From Pseudomonas sp. RC10 (GTDB lineage: Bacteria > Pseudomonadota > Gammaproteobacteria > Pseudomonadales > Pseudomonadaceae), in NCBI RefSeq assembly GCF_038397775.1, contig NZ_CP151650.1:4402001-4466000 (forward strand): DNA of 64,000 bases, read 5' to 3'. Positions 18,168 through 27,311 of the stretch are shown one piece after another. Each line of letters opens with the position of its first letter. Position 1 is the first letter of the stretch. The notes beneath the pieces were generated by a model, which was not told where the DNA came from, ran no database searches, and worked only from the letters and a program-made list of their open reading frames with translations. The translations under genes and the position numbers were made by a program.

Positions 18168-19094
18168 TCAAGCGTGTTCGCTGTCCCAAAAACGCTTGTA
18201 CATTCCCAGCCGCCGCTTCAAAGGCCGCGACAACCGCGCCTCCTCCTTGCCCAGCTTGAACGCCAGCAGCTTAAGCCCGTTGCGCAAGAACGACGCCGGC
18301 CAGAGATACCAGCGTCGAGCGCCAAGGAAATCCAGCTCGGATTTCACATAGCGTAACCCCTCTTTGCGGGCGCCGCCGAACCGGGCGTGAATCCACGATT
18401 CCCGGGCCTGAAACACGCCGATGTCGAAGTAACGCCGAAACTCTTCACGCAAGCTGTAGTTATGGGAGTGCCGACAGACTGCCGAGCCCTGGTAGGCGAC
18501 TTTCCAGTGGGACAGCAACATGCGGGCCGCAACGTACATGTCTTCGGAGAGGATCACGTGTCGAGGAAACCCGCCCACGGCACGCAGCGCGTCACGCCGG
18601 TACGCCGCGAAGGAATTGGACATGAACGGCACCTTGATGCCCATTTCAGGCACGTCGGCGAGGGTCTTGATGCGTGACACCGGCGGGTAGTTGAACCAGC
18701 GGGCGTGTTGCGCCAGCACGGTGGCGTCGAGGTGCGGCAACTGGCGGCCACACACGGCGCCGACCAAGGGGTCGTCGAACGGCTGAATAATGTTTTCCAC
18801 CGCGCGAGGGTCTTCGAGGTAGGCATCCTGAGTCAGGTAGACAAAGACGTCATAACGTGGATGGGTCTCGGCCATCATCTGCCGCGTCCCGCCGTGGTTG
18901 AAGTCCTTGCTGGCGATCTGGACGACATTCTCGCATCGGGCGCGGGCCAGCTCCCACGTGCCATCGGTGGAGCTGGAATCGACGATCAGGGTGTCGAAAA
19001 CGGCGGTCTGGGCAGAGAGCGAATCGAGCAGCCGCTCAAGCTCCCTGCGGCCGTTGTACGTCGGGATCACACACGCAACGCGCAAAGCCTGCAT
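18168..19094 (-). CDS. GT2-family glycosyltransferase (rhamnosyltransferase-like)
   Basis: Inverting GT-A glycosyltransferase of 308 residues from ATG 19094, which has GGAG about eight bases upstream. The frame is open 11 codons further. Visible are the GT2 start RVACVIPTYNGRRELERLL, the DSSSTDGT stretch that binds the nucleotide, a DxD-like TQDAYLEDP, and the acceptor-site part ILSEDMYVAARMLL. The layout resembles dTDP-rhamnosyl transferases acting on lipopolysaccharide or exopolysaccharide. It stands alone, not in an operon with its neighbours. It could decorate O-antigen or Psl, but nothing here decides this. Confidence 0.8.
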   Translation of the reverse strand: MQALRVACVIPTYNGRRELERLLDSLSAQTAVFDTLIVDSSSTDGTWELARARCENVVQIASKDFNHGGTRQMMAETHPRYDVFVYLTQDAYLEDPRAVENIIQPFDDPLVGAVCGRQLPHLDATVLAQHARWFNYPPVSRIKTLADVPEMGIKVPFMSNSFAAYRRDALRAVGGFPRHVILSEDMYVAARMLLSHWKVAYQGSAVCRHSHNYSLREEFRRYFDIGVFQARESWIHARFGGARKEGLRYVKSELDFLGARRWYLWPASFLRNGLKLLAFKLGKEEARLSRPLKRRLGMYKRFWDSEHA

Positions 19095-19184
19095 AACAAT
19101 ACTCCGGGGCAAAGACTGAATACCCATTTGTCATGACGCACTTTCAGCGTAGCTCAGCTTCTCGCGATTGGATCCCGCCGCCGG

Positions 19185-20399
19185 TCAGCCCATCACCTCA
19201 CTCAAGGGAATGAAATTCAGCAGATCACCCTCCGCCACCGTGGTGCCTTCCATGACCTCGATCAGCCCGTCGGCCCACGCTGCGCTGCGCAACACGCCGG
19301 AGCTTTGGTTGCGGTAGGCGATCAGGCGGCCCTGTTCCAGACGCCCGCGCAAGTATTCGCGACGGTTGCCGGGTTTGGTCCAGACGAAACCGGCAGGCAC
19401 CTTGAACTGCAGCGGTTTGACCTCGGTCACGCCCAGACGCCGCAACAGATAGGGCCGCGCCAGCAAGGCGAACGTCACCAGCGTGGACGCCGGATTGCCC
19501 GGCAGGCCGATTACCGGCACGCCGCGAAAATGGCCAAAGGTCAGGGGCTTGCCCGGTTTGATCGCCAGCTTCCACAGCGAGATTTCGCCCTCTTCACGCA
19601 GCGCGTGACCGAGAAAATCCGCTTCGCCCACAGAAACACCGCCCGTGGACAGAATCAGGTCAACGTCACCCAAGGCCCCCAGCGCGGCGCGGGTTTTCTC
19701 CAGGTCGTCTGCCAGAATCCCGGCATCGACGACCTCGCACCCCAAGCGTTTGAGCCAACTGCACAGCAACACGCGGTTGCTGTTGTAGATCTGTCCCGGA
19801 CCCAGCGGCTGGCCCGGCTCGATCAATTCATCGCCGGTTGAAAGCACCGCGACCCGCGCCCGCCGGATGACCTGCAACTGGCCCAGCCCCAGGGTCGCGG
19901 CCAGACCCAGCTCGATGGGGGTCATCACGGTGCCCGCGTCTAGTACCTTGTCGCCTACGGTGGTTTCCTGGCCTTTGGGGCGGATGTTCAGGTCGATGCT
20001 CAGCGGTTCAAGGAAACGCACGCGCTCGTCGGGCTGGACCACAGCGTTTTCCTGCATTTCCACGCAGTCCGCACCTTCCGGCACCGGAGCACCGGTAAAA
20101 ATCCGCGCGCAGGTGCCGGGCTGCAACGGCAGCGGCGCCTGCCCGGCGAAAATCCGCTGGCTGACCGGCAATGGCTCACCGGTCCAGTCGGCGACGCGCA
20201 GGGCGTAGCCGTCCATGGCGCTGTTGGGCCACGGCGGCAGGTCCAGGGTGGAGATCAGGTGGTCGGCGAGGATGCGGCCCTGGGCGTCGGCCAGCGTTAC
20301 GGTTTCGCGCTCGGTGATCGGCGCCTCGGCGGCGAGGGCCATCAAGCGCTCCATGGCCTGCTCCACCGGGATCAGGCCACGGGGTTCAGAGTTGCTCAT
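19185..20399 (-). CDS. moeA: MoeA: molybdopterin molybdenumtransferase
   Basis: Enzyme of 404 residues that inserts molybdate into adenylylated molybdopterin in the last step of molybdenum-cofactor synthesis. The sequence has the MoeA order: LIPVEQAMERLM, then LPPWPNSAMDGYALR near residues 54-68, ARIFTGAPVPEGAD, and the MoCF-binding-like domain with STGDELIEPGQPLGPGQIYN and STGGVSVGEAD. It ends with the C-terminal beta domain. It lies six bases downstream of moaB on the same strand, so moaB-moeA form an operon, divergent from mobA. Confidence 0.95.
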   Translation of the reverse strand: MSNSEPRGLIPVEQAMERLMALAAEAPITERETVTLADAQGRILADHLISTLDLPPWPNSAMDGYALRVADWTGEPLPVSQRIFAGQAPLPLQPGTCARIFTGAPVPEGADCVEMQENAVVQPDERVRFLEPLSIDLNIRPKGQETTVGDKVLDAGTVMTPIELGLAATLGLGQLQVIRRARVAVLSTGDELIEPGQPLGPGQIYNSNRVLLCSWLKRLGCEVVDAGILADDLEKTRAALGALGDVDLILSTGGVSVGEADFLGHALREEGEISLWKLAIKPGKPLTFGHFRGVPVIGLPGNPASTLVTFALLARPYLLRRLGVTEVKPLQFKVPAGFVWTKPGNRREYLRGRLEQGRLIAYRNQSSGVLRSAAWADGLIEVMEGTTVAEGDLLNFIPLSEVMG

Positions 20400-20405
20400 C
20401 GGTCA

Positions 20406-20945
20406 TCACCCACGGGTTGCGCACGGCTCGGCTTTCTTCAGGTGCGGCACGAAATTGCAGGGGCGGAAGCTGTTGTTCAACTGATCGGCCAGAATCCCAT
20501 CCCACCCGGTGCGCACGGCATTGGTCGAACCCGGCAGGCAGCAGACCAGCGTGCCGTTGGCCAGGCCCGCCAGGGCGCGGGATTGAATGGTGGAGCTGCC
20601 AATGTCCGGCACCGAAATCTGCCGGAACAGCTCGCCGAAACCGTCGACCTGCTTGTCCAGCAGGCACGCCACGGCTTCAGGGGTGCTGTCGCGGCCGGTG
20701 AAGCCCGTGCCGCCGGTGATCAGCACCACTTGCACTTCATCGTCGGCAATCCAGGTGGCGACCTGGGCGCGAATCTTGTAGAGGTCGTCCTTGAGCAGCA
20801 CGCGCTCGATCAAGCCATGACCGGCAGCGGTCAGGCGATCGACGAACATCTGCCCGGAGGTATCGTTTTCAAAGGTACGGGTGTCGCTCACGGTCAAAAC
20901 GGCAATGTTTAGCGGCACGAAGGGGGTGTCAGCCTTGGATTTCAT
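20406..20945 (-). CDS. moaB: MoaB: molybdopterin adenylyltransferase family protein
   Basis: Protein of 179 residues with the MoCF-biosynthesis fold. In bacteria with this arrangement MoaB/Mog-type proteins adenylylate molybdopterin before MoeA acts. Start ATG 20945 gives [20 protein letters not shown]. Motifs are [29 protein letters not shown] and [16 protein letters not shown], the last typical of MoaB/Mog. The frame is open upstream through the divergent mobA gene, but that is a shadow. The short leader before it is shared with mobA. Confidence 0.93.
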   Translation of the reverse strand: MKSKADTPFVPLNIAVLTVSDTRTFENDTSGQMFVDRLTAAGHGLIERVLLKDDLYKIRAQVATWIADDEVQVVLITGGTGFTGRDSTPEAVACLLDKQVDGFGELFRQISVPDIGSSTIQSRALAGLANGTLVCCLPGSTNAVRTGWDGILADQLNNSFRPCNFVPHLKKAEPCATRG

Positions 20946-20958
20946 CGGCGTGGTCCGG

Positions 20959-20987
20959 TTGTAGGGAAAACAGTCCGGTGTTATATC
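20959..20987 (+). promoter_or_regulatory. Putative sigma-70 promoter of mobA
   Basis: In the 78-base divergent region between moaB and mobA, TTGTAG at 20959-20964 is followed, after a 17-base spacer, by TATATC at 20982-20987. Transcription would begin about 30 bases upstream of the mobA ATG at 21024. Only the first three bases of the -35 box match the consensus well, so the call rests mainly on spacing and position. Confidence 0.4.
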
Positions 20988-21023
20988 ACAGCACCCCTTT
21001 TTTCTCCGCTGGACGAGAGCACA

Positions 21024-21617
21024 ATGACGCCTTCCGACACCCTGCCCCCTTGCTCGATCCTGCTGCTGGCCGGCGGTCAGGGCCAGCGCATGGGGGGCCG
21101 CGACAAGGGCCTGATCGAATGGCGCGGCGAGCCACTGATTCAACACCTGCATCGCCTGACCCGCCCGCTGACCGACGACCTGATCATCTCCTGCAACCGC
21201 AATCAGGACCGGTACGCGCCGCTTGCCGATCGACTGGTTCAGGATGATGAAAGCGGCTTTCCCGGCCCTTACGCGGGGATTCGTGCAGGGATCGCCGTGG
21301 CGCGGCACGCCTATCTGCTGGTGATGCCCTGCGACCAGCCGCTGCTGGACCTCGCCCTGCTCAACGCGCTGCGGCGAAAAGCCGTCGAACACCCCGGCCA
21401 ACCGGTGATGGTGCGGGAGGGCGATCAGTGGGAACCGCTGCTGTGCTGCATTCCGACTGTGCACGCCCCGGTGTTCGAACAGCATTGGCAGCAAGGCCAG
21501 CGCAGCCCGCGCCGGACCATGGCCGAGCTGGGTGCCGTGGCGTTGCAATGTGACGACGGCGACCCTCGCCTGGCGAATCTCAACACACCGGATTTGCTGT
21601 CCGCCGTTGAGCGCTGA
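21024..21617 (+). CDS. mobA: MobA: molybdenum cofactor guanylyltransferase
   Basis: Cytoplasmic enzyme of 197 residues that attaches GMP to molybdopterin to form the bis-MGD cofactor. The N-terminal GTP-binding loop [16 protein letters not shown] lies at about residues 14-29. [10 protein letters not shown] follows, then MPCDQPLLD with the conserved metal-binding aspartate and the C-terminal NLNTPDLL. It is divergent from moaB-moeA, so three cofactor genes share one control region. Length and motifs match the family. Confidence 0.95.
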   Translation: MTPSDTLPPCSILLLAGGQGQRMGGRDKGLIEWRGEPLIQHLHRLTRPLTDDLIISCNRNQDRYAPLADRLVQDDESGFPGPYAGIRAGIAVARHAYLLVMPCDQPLLDLALLNALRRKAVEHPGQPVMVREGDQWEPLLCCIPTVHAPVFEQHWQQGQRSPRRTMAELGAVALQCDDGDPRLANLNTPDLLSAVER

Positions 21618-21719
21618 TTCGGTCAGACTGCAGGTACCGGGCAAGTTTCATGGAACTTTGCTCACAGCCCCCGCGTCAGAAACTTCACTACATAAAGAAT
21701 GACCCTCGGAGACACAGTA

Positions 21720-21944
21720 ATGAAACAACGGACTATTCCCGCAGCCTTCCTGCTCGCACTGGGCCTCGCCACCCTCGCCGGTTGCTCTTCGCCGACTGTG
21801 ATCACCCTGAACGATGGCCGCGAAATCCAGGCCACTGACCAGCCGAAGTACGACGAAGAATCCGGTTTCTATGAATTCAAACAGCTGGACGGCAAAGAAA
21901 CCCGCATCAACAAAGACCAGGTGCGTACCGTCAAAGAGCTGTGA
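21720..21944 (+). CDS. YgdI/YgdR-like small lipoprotein (DUF903)
   Basis: Lipoprotein of 74 residues from ATG 21720, which has GGAG about nine bases upstream. A hydrophobic signal is followed by LATLAGCSS, with Cys22 as the lipidation site. The mature part starts TVITLNDGREIQATDQPKYD and ends with IKKDQV-like NKDQVRTVKEL, the compact beta-barrel (LSM-like) domain of YgdI/YgdR. The role of these abundant envelope lipoproteins is not established. The gene stands alone and is followed 38 bases later by a strong intrinsic terminator. Confidence 0.88.
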   Translation: MKQRTIPAAFLLALGLATLAGCSSPTVITLNDGREIQATDQPKYDEESGFYEFKQLDGKETRINKDQVRTVKEL

Positions 21945-21982
21945 CGCCTGATGAGCGACACCTGATTCATCTGGTTTGAACG

Positions 21983-22016
21983 AAAAGCCCTGCATCGAGA
22001 GATGCGGGGCTTTTTT
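21983..22016 (+). terminator. Rho-independent terminator of the small lipoprotein gene
   Basis: A 14-base-pair stem, AAAAGCCCTGCATC with GATGCGGGGCTTTT (one G-T wobble), closes a GAGA tetraloop and runs straight into six T residues. It sits 38 bases after the lipoprotein stop codon. Confidence 0.9.
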
Positions 22017-22227
22017 GTGGCCGTCGGTTTGATTGCTATCAAGGCGCGGGGCTGACCGGTTATGGGGCATCACGTCGTACACGTTACCCTCTCAAGCAGG
22101 ACACAAACACCCGCCTCTGTAGTCCCTTTCTGAAAGCTTCGCAGTCCCTCCTTTTTGTGTTTCAGCGCCCAGACAGCCACCTTTTAAACCCCTAGATTCC
22201 GCGGTTTTTCTCAGCGCGGATCAGGGA

Positions 22228-25200
22228 ATGTCTGACGCCTTATGGGCTGCCCGTCAGGGCGATGCCCTCGCTCACACCTCAATGATGGCCGACGTGTTCG
22301 GCGGTGCCCTCGAAGTGGTGGCCACCGTGGCGGTCGGCGTCTTGGCGACCACAGCCATCATCGCGGCGACGGGGCTGACCGTCGCCACGGGCGGGCTGGG
22401 CGCTTGTGTGTTGGGCGTGGTCGTTGGGGTGGCGGTGACCGTCGGCATGCAGCTCACGGGCGCGGACAGCCAGCTCAGCGATTTCTGCCAGGGCCTGGCC
22501 AACGACCTGTTTCCCCCGACCGTCTGCGCGCACATCATCAGCGGCTCGCACAACGTCTTCGTCAATGGATTGCCCGCTGCACGGGCCGCTGGGGCGATCT
22601 CGGATGGCCCTTCTGCCTTGCCCGAGGATGCGGCGCCCGAAGGCACCTTCCTCGACGTGGCCGCCGGCTTTTTCTCCGAACTGTGGCGACCCACCGTCGC
22701 CACGCCCGACCCCGGCGCCTCGCCGCTGCCCAACGACCTGATCGCCTGCGACAAGCACCCCGGCACGCCCGGCCAATACCTGGCGGAAGGATCCAGCACG
22801 GTGTTCATCAACGGCCAGCCCGCCGTGCGCAGCGGCGACCGCAGCACCTGTGACGCGACGGTGGTGTCGTCCGGATTGATTTCACCGAACGTACGCATCG
22901 GCGGCGGCACGGCGGTGGTGCGCACCATTCGCAGCGGCAAGACGCCGGGCGTGGGGCTGGCGGTGTCGGCGCTGATGATGCTGCGCGGTCGGCCTGTGAA
23001 ATTCGTCAGCAACTTGCCGTGTCTGCTGATCGGCGGCGCTACGGGATATGCCGTCGGAGCGGTCGCGAGTGCTTTGGGTCGGGCGGTGTCCGGGTCGCCG
23101 AATCCGGTGCATGCCGCCATCGGCGCCAAGGTGCTGGGCGGACCTGATGAGCTGGATTTCGTCTTGCCGGGCGTGTTGCCGATCGAGTGGCAGCGGTTCT
23201 ACAGCAGTCGCGATGAGCGGCGCGACGGGCTGTTGGGCGTGGGCTGGAGCGTGGGGTTCGAGGTCCGCATCGAGATCGAGCCGCTCGCCGACGGTGGCGA
23301 ACGACTGGTCTACATCGACGAGCAGACCCGACGCATCGACATGGGGGCGATCGCGCCGGGTGACGCGGTGTTCAGTCCCGGCGAAGGGCTGGCGGTCAAA
23401 CGGCATCACGATGGCCGCGTGCTGATCGAGAGCGAGGACGGGGTGTACCGGCTGTTCGAGCCAAACCTCGTTGACCCGTCCCGCCTGCGCCTGAACCAGC
23501 TCGGCGACCGCAACGACAACCGGATTCATCTGATTTACGACGCCGAGGGGCGCCTGGCCCATCTACATGACGGCCTCGACGTCGTGCGCGTGAGGTTGGT
23601 GTATTCGGCGCAATGGCCGGGGCGGGTTGAGCGTGTTAAGCGAGTGTTCGATGACGACGCGTCCGAGGTGCTGGTCAGTTATGCCTATGACGAGCACGGC
23701 GACCTGAGTGAGGTGCGGGACGCGCTGGACAAGGTGCAGCGGCGATTCAGCTACGACGTTGATCGGCGCATGGTCGAACACCAACGGCCCACCGGGCTGC
23801 GTTGTTTTTATGAATGGACACTGATCGATGAACGCGAATGGCGCGTGGTGCATCACTGGACCGACGCGGGGGATGAATACCGCTTCGCCTACGACCTGAG
23901 CGCGGGCCAGACGGTCATCACCGACGGCCTGAATCGCCGCAGCGTTCGACGCTGGAACCCTCAACACCAGATCACCGACTACACCGACGCCCTTGGCCAG
24001 ACGTGGCGGTTTTTCTGGAACGACGAGCGTCAGTTGCTGGGTGCCATTGATCCTCAGCAGGGCCGATGGGCCTTTGCTTATGACGACGCAGGCAATCTGA
24101 GCTCGACTGAAGCCCCCCTTGGACGCATCGACTGCACGCTGTGGTTGGAGCATTTGTCGTTGCCGAAGGTGCAAACCGATGCAGCGGGCCATCAGTGGCA
24201 CTACCGCTACGACGCGCGGGGCAACCGCACCCACGAAGTCGATCCCCTGGGGCATGTCACGCGTTATCGCTTCGACGAGCGCGGGCGAATTGTCGAAATC
24301 CTCGACGCCAGCGGCAAAAGCAAAACCCTGCGCTGGAATGCGTTCGGCCAACTGACCGATTACATTGATTGCTCGGGTTACAAGACTGAATTCCGCTACG
24401 ACCGGCGTGGCTTTCTCGACCAGAGCACTGATGCGCTCGGTGAGCGAACCGAGTACGGGTATGACGCGCAAGGCCGGTTGCTAAAACGCAACCTCCCCGT
24501 CGGACGCGTCGAGCGTTTCCTGCGCGACGACAGCGGTGCACTGATCGGCTACGTCAACCCCGCTGGCGACATCTCGCGTTACGGCTACGACCGGTGCGGG
24601 CGGCTGGAGCGGTATCAGGACCCGCACGAGCGCACGGTTGAGTATCGCCACGACGCTTATGGTCGGCTGGACACGCTGACCAACGAGAACGGCGAACACT
24701 ACCGCTTTGCCTGGGACGCCGGGGATCAACTCTCGACTCAACAGGATCTGGACGGCAGCCAGCGGCACTATCGATACGACGCGCTGGGCGATGTGATGGG
24801 TGTCACGCACGTGTCGGGGCAGGAGTCGATCACCCATGCCTTCGAGCGCGATGCGGTCGGGCGCCTGATCGCCAAAGTGACCAATGATGGTCGCACGGCC
24901 TACGCCTATGACCCGCTCGACAACCTCATCGACGCGACCTTCACCGGTCTGGACGGCACGCAGCACAGCGTCAGCTTCACCTATGACGCCCTCGGTCAGT
25001 TGCTCAGCGAAACAACCGACGCCGGCACCGTTCAGCATCGCTACGACGAACTCGGCCACCTGATCCAGACCCAAACCCCCGACGGGCGCTGGATCAACCG
25101 CCTGCTGTACGGCAGTGGCCACCTGCACCAGCTCAACCTCGACGGCCAGGTCATCTGCGACGTCGAACGGGACCGCCTGCACCGCGAAGTGCTGCGAACC

Positions 25201-26541
25201 CAAGGCCAGATTCACACCCGCAGTGCCTACGACCGCAGCGGTCGCCTTGAGTCCCGTGCCCGCCGTCACGACAGCCGCCCCCGGCCTTTGCCCGCCGACA
25301 GCACCAAAACCTACGAATACGACCTGACCGACAACCTGATCGGCCGCGTCGAGCAGCAGCGCCATGGCGACCACCAGACCTGGCTCGGTTACGACTCCAG
25401 CAGCCGGATCCTCTGCGCTCAGGACAGCATCAACCGAATGATGGAGCGATTTGCCTATGACCCCGCCGCCAACCTCGTGGTCGGTGAGTCCGGGAACGCG
25501 CGGGTGGCCCATAACCAACTGCTGACGTGGCAGGACAAACACTACCGCTACGACCGCTTCGGTCGCCTGATCGAAAAACGCAGCACCCGCCGCGGTCTCC
25601 AACGTTTCAGCTACGACGCCGAAGGCCGCCTGATCGAAGTCAGAAACCCCGACCGCCACGTCGTGCGCATGACCTACGACCCGCTGGGCCGACGCACCCG
25701 CAAAACCCTGCACCACCCCGACGGCCAGCTCCTCAGCGAGACCCGATTCACCTGGGATGGCCTGCGCCTGCTGCAAGAAGAGCAGAACGGCCTTTCCACC
25801 CTCTACCTCTACGTCGACAACAGCCACGAGCCGCTGGCGCGCGTCGATGGCCTCGGTGAATATCAGAAAATCCGCCACTACCACAACGACCTCAACGGCC
25901 TGCCCGAACACCTCACCGAATCCGACGGCCACCTCGTCTGGCAAGCGCGTTACCAGGTCTGGGGCAACACCACCGAAGAAACCCGCGAACCCTACTTCCT
26001 CGAACACCAGAACCTGCGCTTCCAGGGCCAATACCTTGATCGCGAGACCGGACTGCACTACAACACCTTCAGGTACTACGACCCGGATATAGGGCGCTTC
26101 ACGACGCCTGATCCGATCGGGTTGGCGGGCGGGCTGAATTTATATCAGTACGCGCCGAACCCGGTGGGGTGGGTGGATCCGTGGGGGTGGAGTTGTACTC
26201 CCAACAAGAAGAGTTCGTATCAAGGGACGAGTCGGAGGGATGCGTTTAGGCAGGCGAAGCGGGATGCGGGGATTCCGATGGCGCAACGGCCGTCAGGTAT
26301 ATTCGGCGAAAAGCTTCGGGACGGCTACGGCGGCATCGTTTACAGAGATGGTAAGCCAGTGGAAACTCGAAATTACTGGTTCCAAAGTAGAAGCGGCGAA
26401 AAAGTCTTAATTCAGGAGCATAGCTACGGGCACGCGAAGGCGGCACCACGCCATGGCGCAGAACCACACTTCAATGTCAGGCCATGGGATAAGACAGAGA
26501 CCGGTCATTTCGATGGCACACACGGGCATTACAATTTTTGA
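22228..26541 (+). CDS. PAAR-RHS polymorphic toxin with HNH/EndoVII-like C-terminal tip
   Basis: Protein of 1437 residues in the layout of type VI secreted RHS effectors. Residues 1-80 hold two hydrophobic segments (about 29-50 and 56-76), likely target-membrane helices. A PAAR-like spike domain follows at about 85-235. The RHS/YD-repeat shell fills about 290-1290 with many Y-D and GRL motifs. The conserved core end reads RFTTPDPIGLAGGLNLYQYA, then GWVDPWGW near 1315, where such proteins cleave themselves. The tip (about 1322-1437) has RDAGIPMAQRP and a histidine-rich end: Glu1397, His1398, His1402, His1414 and the final GTHGHYNF. This resembles the Tox-HNH-EHHH nuclease group (PF15657). Tip DNA is AT-richer than the core. 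No VgrG, Eag chaperone or other secretion gene is nearby. Confidence 0.85.
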   Translation: MSDALWAARQGDALAHTSMMADVFGGALEVVATVAVGVLATTAIIAATGLTVATGGLGACVLGVVVGVAVTVGMQLTGADSQLSDFCQGLANDLFPPTVCAHIISGSHNVFVNGLPAARAAGAISDGPSALPEDAAPEGTFLDVAAGFFSELWRPTVATPDPGASPLPNDLIACDKHPGTPGQYLAEGSSTVFINGQPAVRSGDRSTCDATVVSSGLISPNVRIGGGTAVVRTIRSGKTPGVGLAVSALMMLRGRPVKFVSNLPCLLIGGATGYAVGAVASALGRAVSGSPNPVHAAIGAKVLGGPDELDFVLPGVLPIEWQRFYSSRDERRDGLLGVGWSVGFEVRIEIEPLADGGERLVYIDEQTRRIDMGAIAPGDAVFSPGEGLAVKRHHDGRVLIESEDGVYRLFEPNLVDPSRLRLNQLGDRNDNRIHLIYDAEGRLAHLHDGLDVVRVRLVYSAQWPGRVERVKRVFDDDASEVLVSYAYDEHGDLSEVRDALDKVQRRFSYDVDRRMVEHQRPTGLRCFYEWTLIDEREWRVVHHWTDAGDEYRFAYDLSAGQTVITDGLNRRSVRRWNPQHQITDYTDALGQTWRFFWNDERQLLGAIDPQQGRWAFAYDDAGNLSSTEAPLGRIDCTLWLEHLSLPKVQTDAAGHQWHYRYDARGNRTHEVDPLGHVTRYRFDERGRIVEILDASGKSKTLRWNAFGQLTDYIDCSGYKTEFRYDRRGFLDQSTDALGERTEYGYDAQGRLLKRNLPVGRVERFLRDDSGALIGYVNPAGDISRYGYDRCGRLERYQDPHERTVEYRHDAYGRLDTLTNENGEHYRFAWDAGDQLSTQQDLDGSQRHYRYDALGDVMGVTHVSGQESITHAFERDAVGRLIAKVTNDGRTAYAYDPLDNLIDATFTGLDGTQHSVSFTYDALGQLLSETTDAGTVQHRYDELGHLIQTQTPDGRWINRLLYGSGHLHQLNLDGQVICDVERDRLHREVLRTQGQIHTRSAYDRSGRLESRARRHDSRPRPLPADSTKTYEYDLTDNLIGRVEQQRHGDHQTWLGYDSSSRILCAQDSINRMMERFAYDPAANLVVGESGNARVAHNQLLTWQDKHYRYDRFGRLIEKRSTRRGLQRFSYDAEGRLIEVRNPDRHVVRMTYDPLGRRTRKTLHHPDGQLLSETRFTWDGLRLLQEEQNGLSTLYLYVDNSHEPLARVDGLGEYQKIRHYHNDLNGLPEHLTESDGHLVWQARYQVWGNTTEETREPYFLEHQNLRFQGQYLDRETGLHYNTFRYYDPDIGRFTTPDPIGLAGGLNLYQYAPNPVGWVDPWGWSCTPNKKSSYQGTSRRDAFRQAKRDAGIPMAQRPSGIFGEKLRDGYGGIVYRDGKPVETRNYWFQSRSGEKVLIQEHSYGHAKAAPRHGAEPHFNVRPWDKTETGHFDGTHGHYNF

Positions 26542-26550
26542 GGTGCAAAT

Positions 26551-26934
26551 ATGAATCTAATAGACGCCGTCTCCAGAAACTATTTTATAAAAGAGCTATA
26601 CCCTAATGGCCTGATTGAAGACATGTTAATCGGACGGATAGGGTTCGATTGCGACAATAAATTCTGCGTTAACTTCCATACAAAACAGAAGCCAGTCAAG
26701 GAAGTGGAAAAATGGGGGATTTGGGGAGAGAACTATGATGTTGTGGTGATTTGCTTGCTTGGACAGCGAGTAAAAAATGTAGTGATTTCGAACTGGGACC
26801 GGATAAGCTTTGCCCCTGTTACTTGGACTGGCGAGGGCGAGAACATGACCTTCCATACCTCTGGAGACGACTGGGAAGTTTCTTTGACATTTGGAGACCT
26901 TGTTTTTCAAGAGTGCAGAACTTATATTTGGTGA
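26551..26934 (+). CDS. Putative immunity protein for the RHS tip
   Basis: Protein of 127 residues, nine bases after the RHS stop, with GAGGTG as ribosome binding site. I do not recognise its family. It is rich in aromatic residues (EKWGIWGENYDVVV, NWDRISF), has no signal peptide or membrane segment, and looks like a small soluble alpha/beta protein. Position, small size and AT-rich composition fit an immunity gene for the nuclease tip. A paralogue follows the displaced second tip (27312-27683), sharing FI.ELYPNG, MLIG, KWG.WG.(N)Y(D/N)V and the WE/WS...FG.L.FQ pattern. That independently supports the tip-immunity pairing. Confidence 0.75.
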   Translation: MNLIDAVSRNYFIKELYPNGLIEDMLIGRIGFDCDNKFCVNFHTKQKPVKEVEKWGIWGENYDVVVICLLGQRVKNVVISNWDRISFAPVTWTGEGENMTFHTSGDDWEVSLTFGDLVFQECRTYIW

Positions 26935-27005
26935 CATTAGATTAGGCCGATAAATTTTCGAATGAGTCCTTTTTTTTAAACTGGAGTGAGATTTGGCCGA
27001 CGTGC

Positions 27006-27287
27006 TTGGATGCGGGTGCTCCGCTGAGCCAATCGCCGTATTCAGTGGTTCGCAACAAGCTGTTGGATGGATACGGAGGATATGTTTATAGAAATGGGAA
27101 AATTGCTCACACCAGAGACTATTATTTTTTGGATATCAAAGGTGCCCGATTGCTTATTCAGGACCACAGCTATGGACATTTGAAAGCTATACCCTTTCGA
27201 GGAGCGGAGCCGCACTTTAACGTCAGGCCAATCATAAATCCTACAACTGGAAGCGTTAAAGGAACTCATGGACACTACAATTATTGA
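27006..27287 (+). pseudogene. Displaced (orphan) RHS tip, second HNH/EndoVII-like module
   Basis: About 93 codons encode a protein clearly homologous to the end of the upstream RHS protein: DAGAPLSQSP matches DAGIPMAQRP, DGYGGYVYRNGKI matches DGYGGIVYRDGKP, and the nuclease end shows IQDHSYGHLKA, GAEPHFNVRP and GTHGHYNY. Glu1397 of the intact tip is replaced here by Asp. There is no RHS core in front, the frame closes upstream soon after the tip homology ends, and the only start is a TTG without a ribosome binding site. It is the typical remnant left when a new tip displaces an older one, and could be reactivated by recombination. It is probably not expressed as a separate protein. Confidence 0.8.
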
Positions 27288-27311
27288 CACCTCTGTTTTT
27301 TAGAGTGCACG

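Noticed and set aside
20946..21644. Upstream extension of moaB through mobA
   Set aside because: The MoaB homology begins at ATG 20945, and mobA is on the opposite strand there.
24481..26058. 525-codon minus-strand frame inside the RHS gene
   Set aside because: Repetitive shadow of the YD-repeat coding strand.
26935..27005. Intrinsic terminator between the first immunity gene and the orphan tip
   Set aside because: There is a T-run near 26968-26978 but no convincing stem before it.
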